In this document: one piece after another, positions 41,290-50,769 of the stretch
Numbering within the stretch: position 1 is the first letter of the stretch
How the letters are laid out: each line of letters begins with the position of its first letter
From: an uncultured Psychrosphaera sp.
Lineage (GTDB): Bacteria > Pseudomonadota > Gammaproteobacteria > Enterobacterales > Alteromonadaceae
NCBI RefSeq assembly: GCF_947500655.1
Contig: NZ_CANMSK010000001.1
Location: 248,001-312,000, forward strand
Length of the DNA stretch: 64,000 nucleotides
Direction: 5' to 3'
Program-made: the position numbers and the translations under genes
The notes under the pieces: generated by a model
Database searches by the model: none
What the model saw: only the letters and a program-made list of their open reading frames with translations
What the model was told of the DNA's origin: nothing

Positions 41290-44019
41290 ATGGGTAATGA
41301 AAAAAGACGGAAAACTGCAATGCTTCTTCATCAAATTGAAGAAGCTCTAGGTGGTTTTGTTTTAAATAACGGGGACATAGAATCTCTCAATCTAGACTCA
41401 TTAGAGAATATTCATCGTAGGGAAGTTGATAAAGGTAGAGTATTTAACAAAAATTCTATTAAAGATATAGTTGAAGCGACCTACCTTGATGAATTATTTG
41501 GTTTTGCACTAGATATTGCACAGGACAGCAGTCTTGGTGACTCGATTAATTATCTATATTCTCTTTTTCATCATTTAGATATATATGAAGTTAGAAATGC
41601 AGTTTCTCATCCGAATCGACCATTTTGGGATTGCTATTGGTTTAGAGTGGCATCTATAGCTAGTGATCCGGTAAATGAAATTTTGGGATTGTCTGGTATA
41701 AAAGAAGCTTTAATATCTGCGGAGTCAGGAACGATAAATGATCCACCTGAAGAGTGGATTCAAAAAGTTATTTGGCAGATACCTAATAATTTACCGAGTC
41801 AGTTTGATCATGGGTTAACAGGGCTAATTGGACGTTCAAAAGAACTAGCCGAACTTAAAAAGTATATTTCAAATCCGCGCGTCAATACTATAGCACTTGT
41901 CGCGCCTGGTGGAGTAGGCAAGACAGCCCTAGCTTTAGATCTCTTAAATGGAATAATATCGACCCCTTCTTACTCCCAATTTATTGATGCCGTTCTATAC
42001 ACGACAATGAAGACTGAAAAACTGACTTCTAATGGTGTAGTCTCATTAGAATCTTTCGAAACGATGGAGGAGCTAAAGAATAATATTCTCGACTCAATAA
42101 ATTTTATATTTGATGAAAGTTATAATTCTTTTGATGAAGCTACTAATGAGAAAAAAGACAGTAAAATATTAATCTGCGTAGATAACCTTGAAACTTTACT
42201 TAGGGACAATCAAGAAAGCTTTGAGGAGCTGAATTATACTTTGCCCCCTGCATGGCAAGTCTTGGTTACAAGTCGCGTTTCAATATCAAACTCTACAATT
42301 CTTAGTTTGGATGCAATGAAAGAAAATTCCGCAATACACCTTGCTAGGACTTATTTGTCGAAAAGGGGGGGGGCTGGATTAGAAGAAGGATTGTATTCGA
42401 AACTAACAAAAGGCTGTTTTTACAATCCTTTAGCTATTAGGTTAACGATCGATTTGGTAATTGCAGGGCATGATGTTCCAAAATCACTTAATGTTGCAAA
42501 TAAAGAAATTGCAGAATTTTCTTATAATAACCTTATAAGCGCTTTAAGTGAGGATGCAGTTGAAATACTTGAAGCTGTCTTTGTAGAAGATTCGTCAACA
42601 AGGCTTTCTTTGTGTCAGCTTCTCAATAAAGATATGGATGAAATTTCTTCAGCAATAGGCGAGTTATCTAAAACGAGTCTTCTCAGTAGAAGATCCTCTG
42701 AGCAAGGAGAGCTATACAGCCTAAGTGACTCTGTAAGGGACTTACTTGTCATTTCCCCAAGAAATATTGGGGTTAGAAACCGAGTACAGAACAGTATTCA
42801 TCAAAGGAGAGTGTTATCTAATGAAATAGACATTCGACAAGTAAATAAAGAACTTGATGAATGGCACTCGGATTTCATCCCCAAAAACACTAGCGAAAAT
42901 CTAAAGATCTTAATTACTGAAGTGAATTCTAACTTGGGAAAAGCTAGAAGGAATACCGATATAGCTGTAGGACTATTTAGAAAACTCAAGGAATCAAAGT
43001 TTATATACGAAGAAGAGCCTTTGTTCCATCGAGCTTTTGGTCGTGTACTTGAATTATTGAAGGACTATAAATCGGCAGAAGAGCATTACCGTCTTGCCGT
43101 CTCAAAAAACCCTAAAGTACCTTCCTCTGCATATTTGTTAGGTAGATTGTATCATTCGACCAAACGATATGATGAGGCGTATAATGTTTATCAGGAGTTA
43201 ATTGATCAAGGTTGGACTTCAGATGATCCCAATAAAATCGGTTTTGGGAAGAGTATTTATAATGGTTATTTCTTAGCATTGTTGTATTCAGGTCAATACG
43301 AAAAAGCGTTAGAGAAAACAAAAAAATGGAAGGACTCTGGATTATACAGAGGTATTTTGGGCACCTATAGAGCTAGTGCTTGGAAACGAAAAATGGAAAA
43401 TCTTGTAGATTCTGAGCCAGAATCTACTGTGGATGCGTTAGTAAGAGCATCGAAGATATTCTCTGATGTTTTTAGGAGTGAAGGTTATTTTAGGGAAGCA
43501 AATAAGCAGGCTATAAAAATATTTGAGGAGATTGAATTCAGCTTCAGCCGTCACAATTATTGTGACAAATTTAACATTGAAGGAATCGTTCTTTTAACGT
43601 TCGTTGCAGAAAACATCATTGAGATAGGGAACTCAGAAGAATGGTTTGACCTAGATTCTATGGTCAGAAAGTTGGCCACCATAAAACTCAGCGACAACCC
43701 CTTCTCGAGTGAAGAGTGGCGAACTCCATCGACACCTAATGAATATGATCTTAGTGGTGAAAAGGGGAATGGGTCTTTACAAGGATTAATCAGCGTGAAA
43801 ATATCTCACCGACCAAAAGATAAAGCTAGCTTTTTATTTGCTAAGGATGCGTATGGTCAAGATTACTTTCTTCATTATGATAAATTTAACGACGGTAACT
43901 GGAAAGATTGGTGTCAGCTTTCAATCGGTAGAGCTCTACATGTTGTTCCTAACAAAAACAGTGGAAATAACCCAAATAACGAAGCTATAAGCACGTCAGA
44001 TATTTACCTTGCAAATTAA
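41290..44019 (+). CDS. HEPN-STAND(NB-ARC)-TPR-CSD protein, candidate anti-phage defence
   Basis: A 909-residue multidomain protein. Residues 60-140 have a HEPN-like helical domain with R102-N103-x3-H107 (VRNAVSHPN), the catalytic RNxxxH motif of HEPN RNases. Residues 170-395 are a STAND/NB-ARC ATPase: Walker A GGVGKT at 207-212, Walker B ILICVDNLE (D298), VLVTSR at 324-329, and the GxPLA-like NPLAIRL near 380. Residues 400-500 resemble a winged helix; about 570-680 are TPRs (HRAFGRVLELLKDYKSAEEH, LGRLYHSTKRYDEAYNVYQE). Residues about 830-905 resemble a cold-shock domain (SFLFAKDAYGQDYFLHYDKF). The weak ribosome site has only GGA. Family knowledge: STAND proteins oligomerise after sensing a trigger and activate an N-terminal effector. 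Inference: RNA cleavage and abortive infection. Confidence 0.85.
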   Translation: MGNEKRRKTAMLLHQIEEALGGFVLNNGDIESLNLDSLENIHRREVDKGRVFNKNSIKDIVEATYLDELFGFALDIAQDSSLGDSINYLYSLFHHLDIYEVRNAVSHPNRPFWDCYWFRVASIASDPVNEILGLSGIKEALISAESGTINDPPEEWIQKVIWQIPNNLPSQFDHGLTGLIGRSKELAELKKYISNPRVNTIALVAPGGVGKTALALDLLNGIISTPSYSQFIDAVLYTTMKTEKLTSNGVVSLESFETMEELKNNILDSINFIFDESYNSFDEATNEKKDSKILICVDNLETLLRDNQESFEELNYTLPPAWQVLVTSRVSISNSTILSLDAMKENSAIHLARTYLSKRGGAGLEEGLYSKLTKGCFYNPLAIRLTIDLVIAGHDVPKSLNVANKEIAEFSYNNLISALSEDAVEILEAVFVEDSSTRLSLCQLLNKDMDEISSAIGELSKTSLLSRRSSEQGELYSLSDSVRDLLVISPRNIGVRNRVQNSIHQRRVLSNEIDIRQVNKELDEWHSDFIPKNTSENLKILITEVNSNLGKARRNTDIAVGLFRKLKESKFIYEEEPLFHRAFGRVLELLKDYKSAEEHYRLAVSKNPKVPSSAYLLGRLYHSTKRYDEAYNVYQELIDQGWTSDDPNKIGFGKSIYNGYFLALLYSGQYEKALEKTKKWKDSGLYRGILGTYRASAWKRKMENLVDSEPESTVDALVRASKIFSDVFRSEGYFREANKQAIKIFEEIEFSFSRHNYCDKFNIEGIVLLTFVAENIIEIGNSEEWFDLDSMVRKLATIKLSDNPFSSEEWRTPSTPNEYDLSGEKGNGSLQGLISVKISHRPKDKASFLFAKDAYGQDYFLHYDKFNDGNWKDWCQLSIGRALHVVPNKNSGNNPNNEAISTSDIYLAN
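42365..42373 (+). repeat. Nine-G homopolymer inside the HEPN-STAND gene
   Basis: A run of exactly nine G encodes R359-G360-G361. Gain or loss of a G would truncate the protein inside the ATPase domain, so the gene could switch on and off by slippage. In this clone the frame is intact. Confidence 0.9.
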
Positions 44020-44369
44020 AGCCGGACATTTTTATCATGACTGCAAAGTTTAAATATAGCTCATCCATTTCGTTTAAGAATCAGATTAGCTATGTAAAAG
44101 AGCAAAGAATTGATCAGTAATGTATCATTTTGAACTTCAGTAAAAAGCAGATCCTTTATGGCAAAAGTTAATTGTCATGATGAAATACAATATTTATATC
44201 TATTTTTATTTAGTCTAGCGGTTTGATGATCTCTAGAATGTATTATGTAGAAAAATATATTGGATCTATTTTGGATCGATCCAAGGTAAGAAAGAGACTA
44301 CTTTAAACCACCAGTTAATCGCTAAATCACTGTTTCTAGTGGTCTAGCGTAGTCTGTAAATATACCTAT
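44020..44369. other. Prophage right-end noncoding region with short repeats
   Basis: No gene is supported here. TTGGATC occurs at 44260 and 44271, and a 14-bp palindrome TTGGATCGATCCAA spans 44271-44284. Such repeats close to the attachment site could be integrase or Xis arm sites. A 27-codon frame at 44038 is too short to support. Confidence 0.45.
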
Positions 44370-44397
44370 GGGGGTTCGACTCCCCCCAGCTCCACCA
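44370..44397 (+). other. ssrA: attR: duplicated tmRNA (ssrA) 3' end
   Basis: The sequence has the T-arm (GGGTTCGACTCCC), CCAGCT acceptor part and the terminal CCA of tmRNA. No 5' part of ssrA precedes it, so this is the 3' fragment left beyond an integrated element. The complete gene must lie left of the window. The base before the T-arm already departs from the usual tmRNA sequence, suggesting that the crossover is inside the T-arm or acceptor segment. Confidence 0.85.
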
Positions 44398-44404
44398 CAT
44401 AAAA

Positions 44405-44438
44405 CCCCTAGTAATCAGTAGTTTACTAGGGTTTTTTT
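44405..44438 (+). terminator. ssrA terminator
   Basis: An 8-bp stem, CCCTAGTA/TACTAGGG, plus seven T follows the tmRNA fragment. It marks the original end of the host ssrA gene. From here to 44854 no gene is seen; AT-rich promoter-like DNA lies before the porin. Confidence 0.85.
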
Positions 44439-44854
44439 CTTTTTATGTCCACAAAGTGTCCACGTATAGTAAATAAACTCCCCTCTACCACTAATAAAAA
44501 CACTCATTATCTGCATCCATATTCCTAGATAAGTTAATTGCATTTACTCTTTATACTAATGGGAGCAGTGTTTTGTCTAATTAAGCTCTAAACAAAATCA
44601 AGTAATCCAATCATAAAGACTTAATCAAATTGGCATTATTAATTGTACAAATAAAATACAACTAATGGTTTTCATGCATATTAGGCGTGACAACTGGAAT
44701 TATTTTCTTCAATATAGCGTTAAAACCATGATTCTAGTATGGTTATTTTATATACGCAGATCTGCACTATAGTTAACAAACAATAGTTTTGTACTGTTAG
44801 CCATAAAAGAACTATATTAATCAATAATATGTAGATTATAAAATTAGGATATAT

Positions 44855-45811
44855 ATGATGAAAGTTACACCAACAACGTCACTATTCGCTAGTTTCGCCA
44901 GTTTACTTGTAATATCTCAAGCTGTGTCAGCCGATGAGGTTGACGTATACGGTAAAGCCGAAGTACAAATTGCTCATACCGATACCGGTGAAATGCGTTA
45001 TGCCAACGAAGGTACGCAAATAGATGCTCCGTTTTCACGCATTGGTGTTAAAGGTGATCATAAATTAAATGAAAGCCTTACTGCTGTTTTTAAATATGAA
45101 GTTCAAGTTAATGGCTTTGAAGCTGATAATACGACCACTCCCTTCTCTGCTAGAAATACGTATTTAGGTTTAAAAGGTGCATTTGGTGAAGTTGTTGTGG
45201 GTAGAAACGATACTCGTTTTAAATACTCAGAAGGTAAACTAGATAACTTTAATGAAACTCAAGGCGATATTTTTCAAGTTATTGCCGGCCAAGATAGAGT
45301 TGGCGATACCATTACTTACTCTTCTAAATATTGGAATAATGCCCAATTCTCCGTTACTTATGCACCAAAAGATGATGCAGCTAGCACTGAAGCTGGTTAC
45401 GCGGCTACGTTTATATACGGTGACCGTGGTTTAAAGAATACACCATATTATATATCTCTAAGCCATGTGGATACTCTAAATAATGTTATAGCCAGCCGTA
45501 TTGTAACGGTTTATAAATTTGAACAATTACAATTAGGTGCTTTATACCAACATTCTGAATCTGTTGACGGCACTAAGTCTGGCGATGGTTATGTATTAAG
45601 TGCAAGTTATAAGATGGATAAGTGGATACCAAAAGTTCAATTGGCTAGCGATGATTCAACACTACGTCAAGATACAGAGGCAACTCAATGGACAGCTGGT
45701 GTTGATTATGTATTCGACAAACAAACTAAAGCATATTTTTTATATACCGACTTAGATCTTGAAGCTAGCACAGACAGTAGTGTTGCTCTTGGCCTCAAGT
45801 ACAATTTTTAA
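44855..45811 (+). CDS. Outer-membrane porin
   Basis: A 318-residue general porin of the OmpC/GBP type. A signal peptide ends at VSA (about residue 26), followed by DEVDVYGKAEVQ. Beta-barrel strands alternate, with typical RIGVKGDHKLNESLTAVFKY, NTYLGLKGAFGEVVVGRNDT, and the C-terminal ALGLKYNF ending in Phe. ATG 44858 is an equally good start. It is 12 bases before the transporter gene, so the pair could take up one solute: porin for entry through the outer membrane, DASS through the inner membrane. Confidence 0.85.
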   Translation: MMKVTPTTSLFASFASLLVISQAVSADEVDVYGKAEVQIAHTDTGEMRYANEGTQIDAPFSRIGVKGDHKLNESLTAVFKYEVQVNGFEADNTTTPFSARNTYLGLKGAFGEVVVGRNDTRFKYSEGKLDNFNETQGDIFQVIAGQDRVGDTITYSSKYWNNAQFSVTYAPKDDAASTEAGYAATFIYGDRGLKNTPYYISLSHVDTLNNVIASRIVTVYKFEQLQLGALYQHSESVDGTKSGDGYVLSASYKMDKWIPKVQLASDDSTLRQDTEATQWTAGVDYVFDKQTKAYFLYTDLDLEASTDSSVALGLKYNF

Positions 45812-45823
45812 AGGTTTATTATT

Positions 45824-47299
45824 ATGGCAAACAATATATTAACTCAGGAGCCCGCTGAAAATAGGCACTTTCAATTGCTATTTTTAGTACTAGGTCCAAT
45901 TGTTATGTTACTAACTTGTTTATTAGATCCACCTAGCGCTATGTCGCCTGCGGCATTTAAAACGGCTGGTTTAGCATTTTGGATGGCTTCTTGGTGGGTA
46001 AGTGAAGTAGTTCCAATTCCAGCTACGGCGTTATTACCATTAGTCATTTCACCTTTAGCTGAAATTAGTGCGATAAAAGCAGTTGCCGCACCTTATGCAC
46101 ACCCATTAATATTTTTATTTTTAGGTGGCTTTTTAATCTCAATTGCGATGGAACGTTGGGGATTACATAAGCGTATAGCATTAAAAACAATGTTATACGC
46201 TGGCACAAAACCAAGTTTTCAAATTTTAGCTATGATGCTAGTTACTGCGTTTTTATCTATGTGGATGTCTAATACTGCAACAGCGGTAATGATGCTACCT
46301 ATTGCACTTTCAATTACTCATTTAGTGAAAGAGTCAAACCCAGAAAATGATGGATTTGGTAAAGCGTTATTACTTTCAATTGCTTATGGTGCAAGTATTG
46401 GTGGTATTGCTACGTTAATCGGAACACCGCCTAATGCTCTAATGGCTGCGTATCTTTCTGATAGCTACCAAATTGAAATTGGCTTTGCCCAGTGGATGAT
46501 AGTCGGTTTGCCTTTAGCAATAATAATGTTATTTCTTTGCTGGATTTGGCTTACAAAGTTTGCCTATAAAGTTGATACCCAGGCAAATAAAGAAGCAAGC
46601 TTAAATACAAAAAAAGTATTTAAAGAGCAACTAAGCGCGCTAGGTATAATGCAACGTGCAGAAAAAGGCGTACTTTATGTATTTGTTTTTGCAGCACTAT
46701 GTTGGATTTTTAGACCATTACTCGGTGATTTTACTGGTTTAAAAATATCTGACACGGGCATTGCAATAGCCGCCGCTTTATTACTATTTGTATTACCAGC
46801 AAATAAAGGTAGCGACGATAAAATTCTTGATTGGAAAAGTGCCTCACAAGTTCCTTGGGGTGTATTGTTATTATTTGGTGGTGGTTTAACCCTAGCCGCA
46901 CAAATTAAATCATCAGGCTTAGCCGAATTTATTGCACATATGATTGAAGGCGCGAGTACTATCCCATTAGTCATGAGTGTACTTGTTGTTGTTGCATTAA
47001 TTACCTTTTTAACTGAGATCACTAGTAATACAGCAACCGCAGCAGGCTTTTTACCACTATTAGGCCCTGTTGCTGAGTCTATAACTGGTACACCTTTAGT
47101 TTGGGTTATCCCTGCAGCGATTGCATGTAGTTGTGCGTTCATGATGCCGGTTGCAACGCCACCAAATGCGATTGTGTTTGGCTCTGGTGAAATACAAATG
47201 AAAGATATGATAAGAGCTGGTTTTGCTCTTAATATTATGGCGATTATAGTAACGACTATTATTACCATGACGATAGCGGCGCAAGTATTTGGTTTTTAA
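45824..47299 (+). CDS. DASS-family (SLC13) anion:sodium symporter
   Basis: A 491-residue inner-membrane protein with about 11-12 helices. It has the SLC13 signature pair: SMWMSNTATAVMMLP (first SNT) near 145 and FLTEITSNTATAAGFLPLLG (second SNT) near 390. PPNALMAAYLSD and the C-terminal MMPVATPPNAIVFGSG are also typical. Substrates of the family are di- or tricarboxylates or sulfate; sequence alone cannot decide. It is the second gene after the porin. Confidence 0.88.
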   Translation: MANNILTQEPAENRHFQLLFLVLGPIVMLLTCLLDPPSAMSPAAFKTAGLAFWMASWWVSEVVPIPATALLPLVISPLAEISAIKAVAAPYAHPLIFLFLGGFLISIAMERWGLHKRIALKTMLYAGTKPSFQILAMMLVTAFLSMWMSNTATAVMMLPIALSITHLVKESNPENDGFGKALLLSIAYGASIGGIATLIGTPPNALMAAYLSDSYQIEIGFAQWMIVGLPLAIIMLFLCWIWLTKFAYKVDTQANKEASLNTKKVFKEQLSALGIMQRAEKGVLYVFVFAALCWIFRPLLGDFTGLKISDTGIAIAAALLLFVLPANKGSDDKILDWKSASQVPWGVLLLFGGGLTLAAQIKSSGLAEFIAHMIEGASTIPLVMSVLVVVALITFLTEITSNTATAAGFLPLLGPVAESITGTPLVWVIPAAIACSCAFMMPVATPPNAIVFGSGEIQMKDMIRAGFALNIMAIIVTTIITMTIAAQVFGF

Positions 47300-47349
47300 C
47301 TTATAAGCTTGTGAGTTAATCAATAGATGATTAGCTATCTTTACCTATT

Positions 47350-47390
47350 AATGGCCTTGTATGTCTGAATATATACAAGGCCATTTTTTT
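47350..47390. terminator. Terminator of the porin-DASS unit
   Basis: A 13-bp stem, AATGGCCTTGTAT/ATACAAGGCCATT, then seven T on the plus strand. Confidence 0.9.
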
Positions 47391-47415
47391 ACTTAAGAAT
47401 ACTAATTTCAATTAT

Positions 47416-47919
47416 CTAAATACGATGAACGCTGCAATTAAAACATCCCGGATTTGCGTTGTGGATATGTATATATTCAACCTCACTATTTTGAAATTGT
47501 TTATCAATAACACACTCTAACTCTTTACCTTGTAGTACTTCAGCCCCTATCATCATGTTATCCGAATCATAAGATCTGACCGAAAGTAACCGATGGCGTA
47601 ACATTTTAGGTATTTCATTTATACCTAGTACAACATCTTGTGCATGCTCTCTAATGAAAATTGCTCCTGAGGCGTTATAAGGTGAATCAACACTGTGATG
47701 ATTAAATGATAAAGCAAGAACCTTTTCGCCTATATTAGCGTCAATTAAAGATACTCGACAAGGGAAACCAGGATTGGCATTAACGGTGATCCACTTAGCA
47801 TGTTGGCTTATGCTTTTTTTATCCGTTAACTCCCTAATCCTCAATTCTTGTTCGCTCAATTTAATAAGCTCGTCAAACTGATTTTTTAATAGCCCTTTGA
47901 TTAAAAACTTTATCGCCAT
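47416..47919 (-). CDS. DUF1203 family protein
   Basis: A 167-residue protein. The DUF1203 pattern is clear: GFPCRVSLIDANIGEKVLAL, then SVDSPYNASGAIFIREHA, and the C-terminal YIHIHNANPGCFNCSVHRI. Function is not known; the conserved His and Cys residues suggest a metal- or cofactor-binding site. It is convergent with the DASS gene and has its own promoter region. Confidence 0.85.
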   Translation of the reverse strand: MAIKFLIKGLLKNQFDELIKLSEQELRIRELTDKKSISQHAKWITVNANPGFPCRVSLIDANIGEKVLALSFNHHSVDSPYNASGAIFIREHAQDVVLGINEIPKMLRHRLLSVRSYDSDNMMIGAEVLQGKELECVIDKQFQNSEVEYIHIHNANPGCFNCSVHRI

Positions 47920-48152
47920 ATGTATCTTTCCAATTATGTAAAATTGGAATTGTAAATTAACAATAATATGAAACGCGCTGTTTTCGGAACTGACATTAAT
48001 ATTAATAATTTTTATAGTCTATAAATCTGTTTTAGGGTTCTCCCCTATTTTAAATAGTAGTTAATTTAACGCATAATCACACTTTGAATAAAACAGCCAA
48101 AAGAAACATACCCTCTTCCATGTTTCCTTTATAAATTCCAAGTAGAAGCTAA

Positions 48153-48773
48153 ATGACGTTAAGATTTATCGCTATATTTTTTTCATTTTTCCTCTTAGGA
48201 GTTATGAATGTAAATGCAGCCTCGCCTAGCTGGAACCGTGTTGACTTAACTTATAAAAGTTATTCTTATGAAGAAATGGATGACTTTTCCCCTAGTGGAT
48301 TTAATATTTCAGCTACTTATTTATTGGCTTCTAAATTCTTTATTACCTCACAAAGAGAAACGGTAACTTATCAATACCCAGCTCCACGTAAAGATACTAC
48401 ATTCGAGTTATCTGTGATTTCTTTTGGAATGGGACTTAAGCACTCAATAGCTAATTCAACAGATATCTGGCTTGGCGCTGGTATTGCTTCATTAGAAACA
48501 GAAGTATCTGATAAAATATTTATTAATAAAGAAAAGTCTGACGGTTTTTACTCTGAGGTAGGAATAAGATCGATGCTAAGTAGAAAAATTGAATTGTGGG
48601 GACGCTGTCAAAGAAGGACTATTGAAGTTTTAGATGGTGAGAATAAATCTAACGAATATTTCACTTTTGGCTCGCGCTATCTGTTAAATAGAAGCGTATC
48701 ACTAATAAGTTCATTTGGAACAGGACAAGATCATAGCAACACAACATCTATAGGACTTAGCGTAAAATTTTAA
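48153..48773 (+). CDS. Small outer-membrane beta-barrel protein
   Basis: A 206-residue protein with a signal peptide (MTLRFIAIFFSFFLLGVMNV, cleavage near NAA) and about eight alternating strands: SWNRVDLTYKSYSYEE, GFNISATYLLASKFFIT, LSVISFGMGLKHSI, and the C-terminal TSIGLSVKF ending in Phe. This is the pattern of OmpW/Ax21-like 8-strand barrels. The exact role is unknown. ATG 48153 is preceded by a weak GAAG site. Confidence 0.7.
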   Translation: MTLRFIAIFFSFFLLGVMNVNAASPSWNRVDLTYKSYSYEEMDDFSPSGFNISATYLLASKFFITSQRETVTYQYPAPRKDTTFELSVISFGMGLKHSIANSTDIWLGAGIASLETEVSDKIFINKEKSDGFYSEVGIRSMLSRKIELWGRCQRRTIEVLDGENKSNEYFTFGSRYLLNRSVSLISSFGTGQDHSNTTSIGLSVKF

Positions 48774-48929
48774 TCATCTCGTGCTCTAATGTAATTATAT
48801 TCTACTCCTAGGTTTCCCTCTATCCCACTGGCTTAATACAATAGAATTTGAATACTTCATTACAACTATTACCATAATCTAAAAAGATACAGTTAAGAAC
48901 TCACAAGACTTGCCCTCAAACGACTTCAA

Positions 48930-50219
48930 TTACATCAACCATTTCCACCAAATAAACACAGCTAAGAAACCAAATAAGTACACTAGTCCTAGCCAGCTTA
49001 AAGCTTTCATTCGTGGAGTTAAGGCTAATTGACCTGTTAACTTGGCTTTTACAATTAACCGATAATTAAGTAATGCAAATATAGGCGTTGTGATAAATGC
49101 GAGTGCCATGGCAAAGTTAAGCATTGTCATCAATTGTGCAGTAAAGAACAGTAATATAACCATAGCAATTACGCTGACAAAAACCATCCAACCCATATGA
49201 TTTTTAGGCTGGTCTAACTCTTTTTCTTGGATCAATAAATGTGCTTCAGACAACGAACGACAGTAACCATCTAGCACCGTAATCGTACTACCAAAGATAC
49301 AAAAGAACGCCACAACCGCAATTAAATAACGAGACCATTCACCTATGGTATGCGCATACATACTCACGAGTTGATGAGTAAACTTTACACCTGAATTACT
49401 AAGTGTTTCACCATTACCATTTAATACCAAAGCGCCTAATGCTAAAAACACAATTGCTAATAATGCAGTGCCGATATAACCGACATTAAAATCGAACAAG
49501 GCGCTTTTTATGGTGACGTTCTGTTCTTTTCTTTGGTTTTTTAACCACATTGACGTTAAAGACGAAACCTCTATTGGACCTGGCATCCAGCCCATCATGA
49601 TCACAATAAAGCCTATTGAAGCAATATCCCAAATACTAGGTGATTCAAAACCAGCAGGTGCAACTGGGCCATTAATAATAGCCATTACTGCAGCGCTGAC
49701 GGTAGCAACAACCAAAGTGAGCATGATCACTTTGGATAATGTATCGAGTGCTTTGTAATGCCCGGCAAATAAAATGGTTAAACATACGGCTAGAATAATA
49801 GCCGCGTTTGCGGTTAGGGAGAGTTCAAAAGGAGAAAAGTAACCAAGTAAACTGGCACAAAACATTAACAGTGCCGCTGTACTTACAATAGATGCAATCA
49901 CCATTAAAATAGAGAATGTCCATAAATAACCACGACCTAATTCACTATAACCTTGGATAAGGCTTTTACCTGTTCCCATAGTGTATTGAACACCAGCACG
50001 AAAGAATGGGTATTTAAAAAGGTTAACCAGTAAAATAATGATAGCTAATTGCCAACCGTAAATTGCACCCGCTTTAGTTGATGCAACCAGATGTGATCCA
50101 CCTACTGATGCTGTTGCCATCATAATACCGGGACCAAAACTATTTATGATCTCTTTAAAACGTCCAGTGCTTTTCGTTTCCGAGCTTTGAGTTGAACTGG
50201 CGGTAGCCACATTTTCCAT
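48930..50219 (-). CDS. NRAMP-family transporter with altered metal motif
   Basis: A 429-residue membrane protein with about 11 helices. The NRAMP first-helix motif DPGN is absent: the sequence reads SFGPGIMMATASVGGSHLVA. In the sixth helix, the usual MPHN reads MPGPIEVSS. So it is NRAMP-like in fold but with changed metal-binding residues, like the NRMT/other non-canonical branch. Its substrate is probably not the usual Mn/Fe. It is alone between intergenic regions. Confidence 0.75.
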   Translation of the reverse strand: MENVATASSTQSSETKSTGRFKEIINSFGPGIMMATASVGGSHLVASTKAGAIYGWQLAIIILLVNLFKYPFFRAGVQYTMGTGKSLIQGYSELGRGYLWTFSILMVIASIVSTAALLMFCASLLGYFSPFELSLTANAAIILAVCLTILFAGHYKALDTLSKVIMLTLVVATVSAAVMAIINGPVAPAGFESPSIWDIASIGFIVIMMGWMPGPIEVSSLTSMWLKNQRKEQNVTIKSALFDFNVGYIGTALLAIVFLALGALVLNGNGETLSNSGVKFTHQLVSMYAHTIGEWSRYLIAVVAFFCIFGSTITVLDGYCRSLSEAHLLIQEKELDQPKNHMGWMVFVSVIAMVILLFFTAQLMTMLNFAMALAFITTPIFALLNYRLIVKAKLTGQLALTPRMKALSWLGLVYLFGFLAVFIWWKWLM

Positions 50220-50649
50220 GCAATTGCCCTTGTATTATTTTTTAGTATTAAAGTATCTTATTCAAGCAAGTGATTCTATTGGCTTAATAAAAATAAAGCT
50301 ATTGATAACACAGATATTACACAAAGGTATAAGTCAATTTATGGCCGACTTGAGTATGTTCAATGTTATTACTCACTAGATTAGCAGTGTTCCCAATCGA
50401 ATATATAAACAAACAATATACAACAATGCCTAACCAATTTTTAAATTGGTATTACAATACGAAAAATAATTAGCTAATTACGTATTTTCTCAATATTAAA
50501 AAAATAACCCTACCCTCTTGATTAAATGATGATTTAAATTTAACACCTCCTAAAATAGAGAAACAGACCAGTCCTAAATTACAATTTTATTACAAACGTA
50601 TGTTGAATTTATTTCACCTATGGTCAATTATCATACTTCGACAATTAAA

Positions 50650-50738
50650 TTGGTAAAACCAAAACCAATAAAAAAACGTCGGATACAACAGGTAGTATTT
50701 AAAATATAAGTTACCAATATAACGAATTGGTTTACCAA
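50650..50738. promoter_or_regulatory. TTGGT/ACCAA operators upstream of the lyase gene
   Basis: TTGGT-AAA-ACCAA at 50650-50662 and TTGGT-TT-ACCAA at 50727-50738. The second matches the GntR-family (UxuR/ExuR-type) operator shape TTGGT-N2-ACCAA. A related inverted repeat, ACCAATTT/AAATTGGT, is at 50433-50450. The 550-base gap 50220-50769 otherwise holds nothing clear. Confidence 0.5.
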
Positions 50739-50769
50739 AAATGATAATTATAATTATAGAGAACATTTT

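Noticed and set aside
44038..44121. 27-codon plus-strand frame after the HEPN-STAND gene
   Set aside because: Too short, no recognisable motif and no clear ribosome site.
46675..47268. 197-residue minus-strand frame
   Set aside because: It is antisense to the well-supported DASS transporter and shows no domain; a shadow of membrane-helix codons.
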